44,124 nt of DNA from Verrucomicrobiota bacterium (GTDB taxonomy: Bacteria > Verrucomicrobiota > Verrucomicrobiia > Chthoniobacterales > UBA10450), in NCBI GenBank assembly GCA_003218975.1, contig QHPD01000108.1, forward strand, positions 1-44,124, in the 5' to 3' direction. The notes under the pieces are model-generated. The model made no database searches. It had not been told where the DNA came from and saw nothing but the letters and a program-made list of their open reading frames with translations. Within the stretch, counting starts at the first letter, position 1. Each line of letters starts with the position of its first letter. Both the position numbers and the translations under genes were made by a program. Below are positions 23,871 through 33,106 of the stretch, one piece after another.

Positions 23871-25655
23871 GTGCATTTTTCGACGGTTGTTGTTACCAAA
23901 GCCTGCCCAGTTGCCAAATTGCCGGGTTGCGCCACGCTTCGTTTTTCACTATTGACTCTTTCTGATCATCGCAGCGATGGGGGGTTGTCCAAGGCCGATC
24001 GGTTGCTTGCGATGCTTTTCCTCAGTATCGCGTTGGTCCTCCGCGTCCTGCTTGCTTACCACTTTCGGATAGATTCCGATGAGCCGGAGCCTCTGCATGT
24101 GGTGTGGGCTTGGACGCAGGGACTTCTCCTTTATCGCGACATTTTCGATAATCATATGCCGGTTTTTCAAGCGCTGAGCGCGCCTTTGTTTCATCTATTA
24201 GGCGTTCGTGCGGACATCGTGCTACCGATGCGGCTGGCAATGATTCCTCTTTTCGTTGGGACAATTTGGTGTGTTTGGAAAATTTCGGTTTCCATCTTTT
24301 CACCGCGGATTGCGCTCTGGACTGCTTTGCTAGCGGCTTTTATTCCCCCGTTTTTTCTTACCTCGGTAGAGTACCGCGCTGACGACCTTTGGACCGCGCT
24401 TTGGCTGACGGTGCTAACCGTTCTGGTTGCAGGCCGAGCGACGGTCGGGCGCGCATTTACCGCCGGACTTTTACTCGGGCTGGCATTCACTGTTTCAATG
24501 AAAACAAGCCTTATGGCTCTCTCGCTTGGGCTTGCCTGGCTCGGGACGGTGCTTGCGCTGTGGTTTGCGGGATGCCGAATAGAAGCAAGACGCTTCATAT
24601 TATACGCGGTCGCGGCTTTGCTGGGCATGATAACGATGCCAGGGATCGTAGTACTCTTTTTCGTAAGCCATGGGGTTGGGCCGCAGATGTTTTATTGCGT
24701 CATTTCTCACAACATCCTGTCACGGGTTGCCGATCGTTCGTGGCTGATGAAATCTGCGACCCGCTGGCTCGCGTTACTGCCAATCGAGTTGTTCGGCGTC
24801 TGGCTGATCTGGAGATGGCGAGAGACGATCGCGCTCCGTTCACGTTTTACGTTCATTTTCATGGCCGGGGCTTTTTACTACAGTACGTTTCTTTTTCTTT
24901 GGCCGTTGAGGGAGCCCCAGACGCGCCTTCCATTTTATCCGGTGATGGCGATCATTGTTGCGCCTTGCCTTCTGTGGTTTGCAGACCCGCTGTTGAAGCG
25001 TACGCGCGTATTCTCGTTCATTTTGCCTGCTTTGATCGTCGCTGTAGAAATCGCGTTGATCGACAGAGCTGGATCGCCGTTTACGAATAACACTACTGAT
25101 AAAATCGGACTGATTGCCAATGTGCTCACGCTCACGGATGAAAGTGATTACGTTATGGACAGCAAGGGTGAGACGATATATCGGCGTCGCCCGATTTACT
25201 ACATGCTCGACAGAATCACGAAACGGCGAATGCATAGACACTTGATCCGCGACGACATTCCCGACCGTCTGATTGAAACACGGACGGCGCTCATAGCTAC
25301 TACTCCCCGACTGCCGCGGCGTGACGTTGCCTTTATTACAAACAACTACCTTCCGATTGCTTTTCGGCTGCGCGCGCTCGGGAAAACGGTGCGATCAGGC
25401 GATGAGAAATGGGAGTCAACACGCTTTGACGTGGTAGTCCCCGGCAGGTACACGCTCGTCTGTGCATCCGGAAAAACTGCTGGTCTGCTTGACGGTACCG
25501 AATTCGATGGTCCGCGAGAGCTAACCGCCGGCAGCCATACATTTCGGCAAACGGCCGGCGCCGGGCGCACCGTGCTGATCTGGGCGCGAGCGATCGAGCG
25601 GGGCTATTCACCGTTTGCCGAGATTGAGCCAGATAAAATGACCCAGCAGGACTAA
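23871..25655 (+). CDS. GT-C fold membrane glycosyltransferase (ArnT/PMT-like)
   Basis: The open frame of up to 594 residues encodes around ten membrane helices followed by a soluble C-terminal domain of about 150 residues (from DESDYVMDSKGETIYRRRP). The first periplasmic loop has HFRIDSDEPEPLHVVWAWTQG and DNHMPVFQALSAPLF, the acidic pattern of GT-C enzymes that use polyprenyl-phosphate sugars. The start is unsure: the first 45 codons from GTG 23871 do not look protein-like, and TTG 23985 or ATG 24012 (MLFLSIALVLRVLLAYHF) are more likely. The sugar and acceptor are unknown. The DPM1-like enzyme 5 kb upstream could supply its donor. Confidence 0.75.
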   Translation: MHFSTVVVTKACPVAKLPGCATLRFSLLTLSDHRSDGGLSKADRLLAMLFLSIALVLRVLLAYHFRIDSDEPEPLHVVWAWTQGLLLYRDIFDNHMPVFQALSAPLFHLLGVRADIVLPMRLAMIPLFVGTIWCVWKISVSIFSPRIALWTALLAAFIPPFFLTSVEYRADDLWTALWLTVLTVLVAGRATVGRAFTAGLLLGLAFTVSMKTSLMALSLGLAWLGTVLALWFAGCRIEARRFILYAVAALLGMITMPGIVVLFFVSHGVGPQMFYCVISHNILSRVADRSWLMKSATRWLALLPIELFGVWLIWRWRETIALRSRFTFIFMAGAFYYSTFLFLWPLREPQTRLPFYPVMAIIVAPCLLWFADPLLKRTRVFSFILPALIVAVEIALIDRAGSPFTNNTTDKIGLIANVLTLTDESDYVMDSKGETIYRRRPIYYMLDRITKRRMHRHLIRDDIPDRLIETRTALIATTPRLPRRDVAFITNNYLPIAFRLRALGKTVRSGDEKWESTRFDVVVPGRYTLVCASGKTAGLLDGTEFDGPRELTAGSHTFRQTAGAGRTVLIWARAIERGYSPFAEIEPDKMTQQD

Positions 25656-25685
25656 CGGCGAAGGAGGAGACCTACCTCATGGATC

Positions 25686-26384
25686 TTATGCATCTGGCTT
25701 TGGCTTCTTCCAGCGCTTGAGCTTCATCGCTTCGAGCGCAGCTGCAGTTTCGGCCTGCTTTTTACTGCGGCCACTGCCCCGGCTAAGGACGATCCCCTCC
25801 CAAACAGCCTGCACAACAAAGGTCTTGTCGTGTTCGGGTCCGCTCTGCGAAAGCAGCTCGTAAACGGGGCTACTGGGCGAAATGCTTTGCAGAAGTTCCT
25901 GCAACTGGCCCTTGGGATTGATGTCCACCGGCTCCGCGATGATTTGTTCCAGGTCGGTTCGCGCTTGCTCGAGAATAAATTTTTTCGCAGTTTCCAGATC
26001 ACTATCCAGATAAATCGCACCAATAAGCGCTTCGAAAGCGTCGGCTAATGTGGAAGTTCGTTCGCGGCCGCCAGTCGCTTCTTCGCCGCGGCCCATTAAC
26101 AGGTAACGACCCAAATCGAGCGCGGCTGCATGCATCTTCAATGTCTCGCGAGAAACGAGCCGGGAACGCAGTTTCGTCAGTTGTCCCTCAGCTTCGCCAC
26201 CGAAATGTCGAAACAGATATTCTGTGATAACGAGCTGGAGGACAGCATCACCAAGAAATTCCAGACGTTGATTATCAAAATGATAACGTTGCGTCTCGTG
26301 GCTGACGCTGGGATGCGTGAGCGCCTCGGCAAGCAGAAGCGAATTGCGGAATTTGTAACCGATGCGTTCCTCCAGCGGACTCAC
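25686..26384 (-). CDS. rnc: ribonuclease III
   Basis: This double-strand-specific endoribonuclease of rRNA and mRNA maturation has 232 residues. It shows the signature RLEFLGDAVLQL (~39-50) with the catalytic acidic residues, TLADAFEALIGAIYLD (~113-128), and a C-terminal dsRNA-binding domain (NPKGQLQELLQSI to SKKQAETAAALEAM). Length is normal. It is the last gene of the purD, S41-like, rnc series, 119 bases after the S41-like gene, and converges on the GT-C gene with 30 bases between stops. Confidence 0.96.
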   Translation of the reverse strand: MSPLEERIGYKFRNSLLLAEALTHPSVSHETQRYHFDNQRLEFLGDAVLQLVITEYLFRHFGGEAEGQLTKLRSRLVSRETLKMHAAALDLGRYLLMGRGEEATGGRERTSTLADAFEALIGAIYLDSDLETAKKFILEQARTDLEQIIAEPVDINPKGQLQELLQSISPSSPVYELLSQSGPEHDKTFVVQAVWEGIVLSRGSGRSKKQAETAAALEAMKLKRWKKPKPDA

Positions 26385-26503
26385 GTTTTTGTCATTCTGA
26401 GCGAAATCGAAGAATCTCTCAACTCAGTATAAACGGTATGTTGCCCCAACCGCTTTTCTCCGTCGTTGTCGAACCGTATCGCTCCCCCCAAGAAGCATCT
26501 TGC

Positions 26504-27619
26504 CTACCGCTTCTGATAAATCTCGATTGAGGTGACAACATCCAGTGCGCGCTGCAAGACCGCATCGTGCGCCGGCGGTTTCTCCAGTGCGCGCCCACGG
26601 CGCTGCTGCGCTGTCTGCGCTGCATCCACCTCGGGATTTGTGCCGGCCAATAGCGCTGCTTCATTCATGTGGGGGCCGGCCGTTTCGTAAACAAATGGTC
26701 CCATTCCCTTTCCGCTGCTCGATTGAAAGATTTGGCGTTTGTCCTCCATCGACATCTCAACAGGCAAATCCGGTTTTATTCCCTCTGGAAATAAAGAACG
26801 CCCATCAGGCGAGATCATTTCCGCCACTGCCAGACGCAAAATTTTGCCGCTGGGCAAAGGCAAATCCGCGTATTCTACCGCACCACCAGCGGTCGGCTGG
26901 CCGATGACCAGTGCTTTGTCATAAAAACGCAGCGCGGCGGCCACCGCCTCGCCTGCGCCCAGCGTATCGCCATCCGCGAGCACCATCACCAACCCTTGAA
27001 AAGCCGGCTCGTGGTCGGAGTTAAACGTGCGATCCTGACGCGCGGCCGGTTTGTGCAATGTGAAAAGCAGTTTGCCTTTCGGGCAAAATCGCTTCGCAAA
27101 GTCGGCTGCAGTCGTAAGGTCGCTCGCCACCGAACTGGCGCGAAGATCAACAATTAGCGCGTCTACCTTTTTACCGGTGAAGCTGCTGAGAGCTTTATCA
27201 AGCGCCCGGAGATTGGCGCTGTCGACCGCTCCAACGCGCAGATAACCGATGTGACCTCCCAGAATCTCGCTGTAAAATGGGCTCGGCGCTTCCGGCGGGT
27301 TACTCTCTTTGCCAGGCAAGAGCATTATCCCATGCGGCAGCCGAGTGATCAGACCCTGAACAGTCGCCCGAGTCAATTCTGCGTCGGTGATCGCATCCGG
27401 ATTGGTGAAATTGCTTTTTAACAGTGTGATGACGGCCTGCAAATCCACCTGGCCTAACGAGTTGATTAAATCTTCCGTCGTGGGTGTGGCCGATGGCGAG
27501 GGGGATGGCCACGCCCTTGTAACGACTGGAGAGGATGAAATTGGCGCCGGTGATTGCGCAAAACTGGATGTCGCCAAGATCGACATCGTCAAACTCCCCA
27601 GCCAAAATCGGAATATCAC
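26504..27619 (-). CDS. S41-family peptidase homologue lacking the catalytic Ser and Lys
   Basis: The 371-residue protein starts at GTG 27619, overlapping the purD stop; an internal ATG gives a signal peptide (MSILATSSFAQS) as well, so it is exported. The S41 core is clear: GHIGYLRVGAVDSANLRAL, VDALIVDLRASS, VLADGDTLGAGEAVAAALR, ALVIGQPTAGGAVEYADLPL and EMISPDGRSLFPEGIKPDLPVE. Aligned to E. coli Tsp, the nucleophile Ser position (SASE) is Gly (GAGE), and 25 residues later the general-base Lys (FGKG) is also Gly (AGGA). The spacing of 25 is exactly kept. No PDZ domain is seen. It is therefore probably a non-proteolytic binding or scaffold protein. The C-terminal tail is helical and Gln/Ala-rich. 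Confidence 0.88.
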   Translation of the reverse strand: MIFRFWLGSLTMSILATSSFAQSPAPISSSPVVTRAWPSPSPSATPTTEDLINSLGQVDLQAVITLLKSNFTNPDAITDAELTRATVQGLITRLPHGIMLLPGKESNPPEAPSPFYSEILGGHIGYLRVGAVDSANLRALDKALSSFTGKKVDALIVDLRASSVASDLTTAADFAKRFCPKGKLLFTLHKPAARQDRTFNSDHEPAFQGLVMVLADGDTLGAGEAVAAALRFYDKALVIGQPTAGGAVEYADLPLPSGKILRLAVAEMISPDGRSLFPEGIKPDLPVEMSMEDKRQIFQSSSGKGMGPFVYETAGPHMNEAALLAGTNPEVDAAQTAQQRRGRALEKPPAHDAVLQRALDVVTSIEIYQKR

Positions 27620-28914
27620 AGTGCGTTTCCGATGTTACCTGCAACTGCACTGAGAGCAATATCGTGCCGGTAATGACAATTCTCGAAATGAACGCGGGAG
27701 ATCGCCTCGTACGCGTGCGCCCGCGCCGTTTTCATCGTTGACCCAAGCGCCGTTACCGCAAGGACGCGACCGCCAGCGGTCACAATCTCTCCATTCGCGC
27801 GCTTCGTTCCGGCGTGGAAAATGTGGACGTCACCAAGCTTCGCTGCTGCGTCGAGCCCCGAAATGATTTTGGCCGTTTCATATTTGCCGGGGTAACCACC
27901 AGAGGCGAGCACGACTGTGACCGCCGGTCGCTGGTCCCACTCGATTGTGCCCGCCTCCAGCGAGTTGATCTTCCCATCAACTGTCGCTTCCAATAATGGC
28001 AGCAAATCGGATTTCATTCGGGGTACAATTGCCTGTGTCTCTGGGTCACCGAACCGGCAATTAAATTCGAGCACGCGCGCTCCGTCGACACAGATCATCA
28101 GGCCCGGATAAAGCAAGCCGCGGAACGTAATCTTCCTTTCCTGCAAACCGCGCAGCAGTGGTCGCATGATCGCCTTATGAAATTGATCTTGCAATGCAGC
28201 GCTCCAATTATTTGCAGGGCTAAAGGCTCCCATTCCGCCCGTGTTCGGTCCAGCATCGCCATCAAATACGCGCTTGTGGTCGCAAGCCGTTTGAAGCAAC
28301 CGATAATTCGCCCCGTCGACAAGCACGTGCAGCGAACATTCCGTTCCAAGCAGGAATTCCTCGATAACAATGCGCCGACCCGCTTCGCCGAAACGGTCCT
28401 GATTCATCATCTCATCGATTGTCGATCTTGCGGCAGTGGGATCAGCCGCAATGATCACACCCTTACCAAGAGCAAGCCCGTCGGCTTTAATGACAATCGG
28501 AAATCGCATTCGGTCACAAAACCGAAGCGCGTCATCGCTGCGCTCAAACATCCCGGCCTGCGCCGTCGGGATCCTCTGCTCGCGCATCAGTTCCTTCGCA
28601 AAAATCTTTGATGACTCGAGCCGCGCCGCAGCCTTGGTCGGCCCGAAACTGCGCAATCCCTCACCGGTAAAAAGATCGACAATTCCGGCGGCGAGCGGAT
28701 CGTCTGGACCGACCACTGTTAGATCAACACGATTTTCTTTTGCGAAACGAACCAGCGCGCCAAAGTCGTTTGCCGCAATCGTGACGTTCTCACCGATTTC
28801 GGCAGTTCCAGCGTTTCCGGGCGCACAAAAAATGCGCGACGCCTGCGGAGATTGTTTCAGTTTCCATGCAAGCGCGTGTTCGCGGCCACCGTTTCCAACG
28901 ATAAGGATTTTCAC
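27616..28914 (-). CDS. purD: phosphoribosylamine-glycine ligase
   Basis: GAR synthetase of de novo purine synthesis, an ATP-grasp ligase of 432 residues. GTG 28914 is chosen because the family starts VKILIVGNGGREHALAWKL; the frame is open for 30 more codons upstream without homology. Motifs include VVGPDDPLAAGIVDLF, PIVIKADGLALGKGVIIA, PNTGGMGAFSPA, EFNCRFGDPETQAI and VVLASGGYPG. It is the first gene of a minus-strand series with the S41-like gene (overlapping by four bases) and rnc, divergent from the symporter gene. No purine riboswitch is seen in the leader. Confidence 0.96.
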   Translation of the reverse strand: MKILIVGNGGREHALAWKLKQSPQASRIFCAPGNAGTAEIGENVTIAANDFGALVRFAKENRVDLTVVGPDDPLAAGIVDLFTGEGLRSFGPTKAAARLESSKIFAKELMREQRIPTAQAGMFERSDDALRFCDRMRFPIVIKADGLALGKGVIIAADPTAARSTIDEMMNQDRFGEAGRRIVIEEFLLGTECSLHVLVDGANYRLLQTACDHKRVFDGDAGPNTGGMGAFSPANNWSAALQDQFHKAIMRPLLRGLQERKITFRGLLYPGLMICVDGARVLEFNCRFGDPETQAIVPRMKSDLLPLLEATVDGKINSLEAGTIEWDQRPAVTVVLASGGYPGKYETAKIISGLDAAAKLGDVHIFHAGTKRANGEIVTAGGRVLAVTALGSTMKTARAHAYEAISRVHFENCHYRHDIALSAVAGNIGNAL

Positions 28915-29050
28915 GGCGTAACGCGCAGGATCATCGCAGGAAAATGCTTTAGCGCGAGCTGAAAGGCAAGCCGGCGATGCATCGGGAAAATTCGCCAAGA
29001 TCAAAACGCGCGCTGTTTAGACTTTGCGCTTTGTGCTAATCACGCTGGAG

Positions 29051-30403
29051 ATGAAACGCTCCCAGACACAGGCAGTGCATCGCGCTTGGTTTCGCCCGTC
29101 CTTGACGACACAGATCATGATCGGGCTGGTCGCTGGCGGGGCGATCGGTTGGCTACGGCCCGACTGGGGGAATGCGGTTTATTTTCTGCGCGATATTTTC
29201 ATTAACCTGATCAAATCGATCATCGCGCCGCTCGTGTTCTCGACAATTGTGGTGGGAATCGCGGGCGCCGGCGCGTTGCGGAAAGTCGGCCGCATGGGAG
29301 TTAAAGCGCTGGTTTATTTCGAGATCGTAACTACTGCAGCGCTTTTCATTGGATTAGTCGTGGTCAATTTCACCAAGCCGGGCGTGGGCGTCGCGCTCGC
29401 GCCTGCGAGTACGGATGTGGTCAAGACAATCGCTCAAAATCATCCAAAGACGCTGATCGAAACGCTCGTGCACGTGTTCCCCTCCAGCGTGATCGAATCA
29501 ATGGCGCGCGGCGATGTGCTGCAAATCGTCGTATTCGCTGTGCTTTTCGCAATGGCGGTCTCGGCGATTGGCGAAAAAGGAAAACCAATCATCCGGGCCA
29601 TGGAGAGCCTGGCTCAGGTGATGTTTAAGTTTACCAACTATGTGATGATGTTTGCGCCAATCGGGGTGGGCGCAGCGATGGCTCACACGATCGGCACTCA
29701 AGGTCTCGGGGTGCTGATGAATCTCGGCAAATTGATCGGCTCGCTTTATCTGGCTCTCGTGATTTTCATCTTGTCGATCTTTGGACTGGTGATTTGGATC
29801 GCACGCGTGCCGCTGCGGCAATTTGCGCGGGCGGTGCGTGAGCCGGCTGCGTTGGCATTCGCGACCACCAGCAGTGAATCGGCGCTGCCAAAAGCAATGG
29901 AATCGATGGAGCGTCTCGGTGTGCCGAAGCACATCGTCGGCTTTGTGATGCCAACCGGGTACTCATTCAATATGGATGGCGCGACGCTTTATCTTGCAAT
30001 GGCATCGGTGTTCGTGGCGCAAGCGGCCGAGACGACAATAGGATGGCACATGTCGTTAGGCCAACAGATCACGATGATGTTGACGTTGATGCTGACTTCC
30101 AAGGGTGTGGCTGGCGTGCCGCGCGCATCCCTTGTGATTTTGCTGGCGACATTGAATTCGTTTGTGCCCTCAGGGCTCGGACCGATCGGTGTAGCGATCA
30201 TTTTCGGCGTGGATGAATTGATGGACATGGGACGCACGTGCGTGAATGTCATCGGCAATTGTCTGGCGACGGTAGTTGTCGCGCGCTGGGAAAGAGAATT
30301 CGATGATGCCCGCGCGCGTGTGTTTGGCACGCCAGCCGAAGCTGAACTGGATCTGAAAGCCGGCGATGTTGCTTTTGCCGATGCTGTCGCACAAGGCGAC
30401 TAG
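29051..30403 (+). CDS. dicarboxylate/glutamate:cation symporter (DAACS family)
   Basis: The protein of about 450 residues has the family's eight membrane helices and two hairpins. TTQIMIGLVAGGAIGWL and LIKSIIAPLVFSTIVVGIAG lie at the N-terminus, ATTSSESALPKAMESMERLG is the first hairpin with its Ser-rich tip, and VMPTGYSFNMDGATLYLAMASVFVAQA contains the NMDGT-like substrate and Na+/H+ site (NMDGA here). ATG 29051 gives a normal N-terminus; upstream TTG 29024 and GTG 29033 are possible. It should import C4-dicarboxylates or acidic amino acids. Confidence 0.93.
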   Translation: MKRSQTQAVHRAWFRPSLTTQIMIGLVAGGAIGWLRPDWGNAVYFLRDIFINLIKSIIAPLVFSTIVVGIAGAGALRKVGRMGVKALVYFEIVTTAALFIGLVVVNFTKPGVGVALAPASTDVVKTIAQNHPKTLIETLVHVFPSSVIESMARGDVLQIVVFAVLFAMAVSAIGEKGKPIIRAMESLAQVMFKFTNYVMMFAPIGVGAAMAHTIGTQGLGVLMNLGKLIGSLYLALVIFILSIFGLVIWIARVPLRQFARAVREPAALAFATTSSESALPKAMESMERLGVPKHIVGFVMPTGYSFNMDGATLYLAMASVFVAQAAETTIGWHMSLGQQITMMLTLMLTSKGVAGVPRASLVILLATLNSFVPSGLGPIGVAIIFGVDELMDMGRTCVNVIGNCLATVVVARWEREFDDARARVFGTPAEAELDLKAGDVAFADAVAQGD

Positions 30404-30436
30404 GCCAAACGATGAACGGCGGCCTCTTTACTAAAA

Positions 30437-31810
30437 TTGTTTGCCAGTAGTGCACGCCAAACGAATCCGATCTTGCGAAGAAGATTGCTGATTTACGCGG
30501 GAGCCATTGTGATCCTTTTCTTGATCGCAGTACTGGCGGGCGTCCTCATTTTCTTTAGTCCGTTGACGACGCGTTACATCCAGAGGGACACTTTTCGTGC
30601 AGCTATGGGAGATGAAACGGCAAAAGGTCTGCATTTTTCCTCCGGTCACTACTCGCCGATTCGCCGCATGGGCGCGCTGGTGGCGGAGAGCGAAGGTTTC
30701 CAGGCGAGCAACGGAGAGCGAGCGCTGAAATCACTCTATGCCCACGGCATCACGGCCAGGTTTAATCCATGGGGCGTGTTTGTGCGTCAATGGAGATTCA
30801 GCGACGTCCACCTTGAGTCGGGCGAGGTCGCAATTCAAATTTATGAAGCGAATCCGGAAGCGATTAAACCAAAGCCGTGGTTTTCGATTTTCTTGCCGAA
30901 TCGGGTCTTTCTGAAGCATATCGAATCGGAACGTTCTGATATCACCTGGCAATTTCGCGGCGAACGAGCGGGCTTTTTCGGTACACAACTGCTCATTACG
31001 CCTCACGGTCCGGATTTCGAATATTTCGCTAGCGGCGGCAGACTGAAGATGGCGCTGGTTCCGGAGCTCGATCTTCGCCGTGCGCACATCCTCATCACAA
31101 AGACCCTGTTGACGATTTACGATGTTGATCTTGCATCAGATTCGCGCGGCGAGGCAAGCATCCACGCTCAGGGAAACGCAGGACTTGGCAAAGATAAAAG
31201 CGTCGATCTCAAAGCAAACGCCGATCGCATCCCTATTCACGCATGGTTGCCAGCGCAATGGAAACGAACCTTAAGCGGCAACGCTTTTGGCGAAGTTCAT
31301 TGGAGCGGCGAAAATCCGAAGCTGGAAAGCTCGTTTGGGGATGGCGCGCTGCGCGTACGCGAGGGACGCATCCGAAATCTTCCCCTCTTGAACAAGCTCG
31401 CAGAACTAGCCCGGAACAAATCGTTCGAGTATCTGCAGCTAAATGATTGTTCGCTCAGCTTTACCTGGCGTTATCCGAAGATCGACATCAAAGACATCGC
31501 CATCGAAGAAAGAGGCAAATTTCGGATCGAGGGAGAGATCGCGATTAATCGCCGTGCTCTTCGCGGCACGCTCAGGCTCGGTCTTACTCGTCGATATCTC
31601 GATTGGCTTCCAAACCCGGAAGAAGTCTTTAATCGTCAGCAGAGCGGCTATCTCTGGACGACCGTGCATCTGTCGGGCACAATTGACGAGCCCAAACAGG
31701 ACCTGAGCCCGCGGATCGTCGAACTTTTCAAAGAATCGCCCGGCGCTTATCTCGGTCTTCTCTTCCGCCAATTCGAAAATTGGCTGAAGAACATATTTGG
31801 CGGCGATTAG
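30437..31810 (+). CDS. AsmA-like inner-membrane-anchored protein
   Basis: The 457-residue protein has one N-terminal membrane helix (LLIYAGAIVILFLIAVLAGVLIFF), after which all of it should be periplasmic and beta-rich. The C-terminal half (GNAFGEVHWSGENPKLESSFGDGALRVREGRIRNLPLLNKLAEL and the final FRIEGEIAINRRALRGTLRLG) resembles the AsmA/TamB C-terminal repeat-beta group, linked in other bacteria to phospholipid transfer or outer-membrane assembly. It starts at TTG 30437, 33 bases after the symporter stop, so it may be cotranscribed with it. It converges on the histidine kinase gene with nine bases between. Exact function is unknown. Confidence 0.75.
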   Translation: MFASSARQTNPILRRRLLIYAGAIVILFLIAVLAGVLIFFSPLTTRYIQRDTFRAAMGDETAKGLHFSSGHYSPIRRMGALVAESEGFQASNGERALKSLYAHGITARFNPWGVFVRQWRFSDVHLESGEVAIQIYEANPEAIKPKPWFSIFLPNRVFLKHIESERSDITWQFRGERAGFFGTQLLITPHGPDFEYFASGGRLKMALVPELDLRRAHILITKTLLTIYDVDLASDSRGEASIHAQGNAGLGKDKSVDLKANADRIPIHAWLPAQWKRTLSGNAFGEVHWSGENPKLESSFGDGALRVREGRIRNLPLLNKLAELARNKSFEYLQLNDCSLSFTWRYPKIDIKDIAIEERGKFRIEGEIAINRRALRGTLRLGLTRRYLDWLPNPEEVFNRQQSGYLWTTVHLSGTIDEPKQDLSPRIVELFKESPGAYLGLLFRQFENWLKNIFGGD

Positions 31811-31840
31811 CAAAAGCTCTCACTCTTTTTGAGAGTCGCC
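31802..31840. terminator. possible bidirectional hairpin between AsmA-like and kinase genes
   Basis: GGCGA (31802-31806) pairs with TCGCC (31836-31840), and CTCTC pairs with GAGAG inside, with a run of five T in the loop. It lies over the two convergent stops. The stem is interrupted, so a role in transcription termination is only plausible. Confidence 0.35.
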
Positions 31841-33046
31841 AGCTTCCAGCATGCGCACGCGTCTGTCGATATAGGGCAACCGAATGGTGAGGGCGAGGCC
31901 TTTGCCTTCGCTGCTTTCGATGCACAGCTCGCCGCCGTGCTCGCGCACAATCCGACGCACAATCAATAATCCAAGACCGGTGCCCGAGGGTTTAGTAGTG
32001 AAATAAGGCTCGAACACCCGGCTCAAGTTTTCCGCAGACATGCCACCGCCGGTATCGACGAAATTAATGAAGACATGCGAATCGTCCATGTCGGTGCGAA
32101 TGCGCAAAATGCCGCGGCGTTTCATGGCTTCGACACTGTTCTTGATCACATTGTAAAAAGCCTGCTTCATCTGGTCGCGATCGAGTTGGATCAAAGGCAA
32201 GTCAGAGCGCAGTTCCTGTTCGACAACAATGTCCCGATCTTGAATTTCCGAGCCAAAGAAGCGCACAGCTTCCCGGACAATAGTGTTAATATTTTCGGGA
32301 CGCAGCTGTGGGCGGGTTGGCCGGATGGCGCGCAAAAATTGGGTCACGATGGAATCAAGCCGTATGACTTCGGAGCGCGCGACATCAATTGACTCCTGAA
32401 GCTCGGCGCGCGCCGCGCCGTCGAATTTACGTGCCTGCCGCTCCATCAGCTGCAAATGAATGTTGAGGGAATTGAGCGGGTTGCCGATTTCGTGCGCGAC
32501 TCCGGCCGCCAACAAAGTCAGCGCGTTCAGCCGCTCAGATTCGATTGCTTGCTGCTCGGTGCGCCGGCTCTCGGTGATATCGCGCAAAATCATGGCGTGG
32601 CCAGCCTGCTCGGTTGCACCTGTAGCTGGGGTCGTTGACTCTGGCTGTCTGGAATTAGCGATTCCGGCTACAGATTCACGATGTTCTATCGTCAAGGGCA
32701 CGATATAAAAATTTATAAAGCGATTCGCCGGATAAAAAATTTCCATGTCGCGACTGACTGGCCCGCCGCTCTGCGTCAACGATTCCCAATCGAGACCGCG
32801 CACGCGCTCGTCGAGGCGTTTGCCGATCGAATCGCTGGCATCAATTCCAAACAAATTGCAGGCCGCATCGTTGAGATAAGTGATCCGGCCTTCCGAATCG
32901 GTAACGATGATTCCTTCCTGAATGGCGTTGAAGACGGTCTCGAGAAAACCTTTCTCCTGCGCCAATCGCAGGAAATAATTCTGCACCTCTTCAGGCCCGA
33001 TCCGGCCGAGTCGCTCGATTAGTTTTTCAAGAAAACCCGCTTTCAC
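31820..33046 (-). CDS. PAS-domain sensor histidine kinase (NtrB-like)
   Basis: This 408-residue cytoplasmic kinase has no membrane segment. A PAS domain covers ~35-165 (VFNAIQEGIIVTDSEGRITYLND). The H-box is GVAHEIGNPLNSLNIHLQLM, and the ATPase domain follows with FYNVIKNSVEAM (N), FVDTGGGMS (G1), FEPYFTTK (F) and SGTGLGLLIVRR (G2), all intact. Residues ~125-142 (VAGIANSRQPESTTPAT) are encoded by the R1 palindrome at 32621-32672 and interrupt the PAS domain between FYIVPLTIEHRE and GHAMILRDITESRR, presumably in a surface loop. No response regulator is adjacent. The AI-2E-family gene is upstream on the same strand. Confidence 0.93.
   Translation of the reverse strand: MKAGFLEKLIERLGRIGPEEVQNYFLRLAQEKGFLETVFNAIQEGIIVTDSEGRITYLNDAACNLFGIDASDSIGKRLDERVRGLDWESLTQSGGPVSRDMEIFYPANRFINFYIVPLTIEHRESVAGIANSRQPESTTPATGATEQAGHAMILRDITESRRTEQQAIESERLNALTLLAAGVAHEIGNPLNSLNIHLQLMERQARKFDGAARAELQESIDVARSEVIRLDSIVTQFLRAIRPTRPQLRPENINTIVREAVRFFGSEIQDRDIVVEQELRSDLPLIQLDRDQMKQAFYNVIKNSVEAMKRRGILRIRTDMDDSHVFINFVDTGGGMSAENLSRVFEPYFTTKPSGTGLGLLIVRRIVREHGGELCIESSEGKGLALTIRLPYIDRRVRMLEAGDSQKE
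32621..32672 (-). repeat. palindromic repeat R1, copy B, in frame inside the kinase gene
   Basis: On the minus strand it starts TGTAGCCGGAATCGCTAATT and ends with GACCCCAGCTACA. Read in the kinase frame it gives VAGIANSRQ, where the helicase copy gives VVGIGDPGRQ: same strand of the repeat and same frame. At 52 bases it is shorter than the 71-76-base copies A and C, mostly in the loop. Confidence 0.75.
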
Positions 33047-33106
33047 GATGTTGGTCGCGACGTTAACTGGTGGAAAAGGGTAAATTGCTGCGGAGAGAAA
33101 AGTTCT

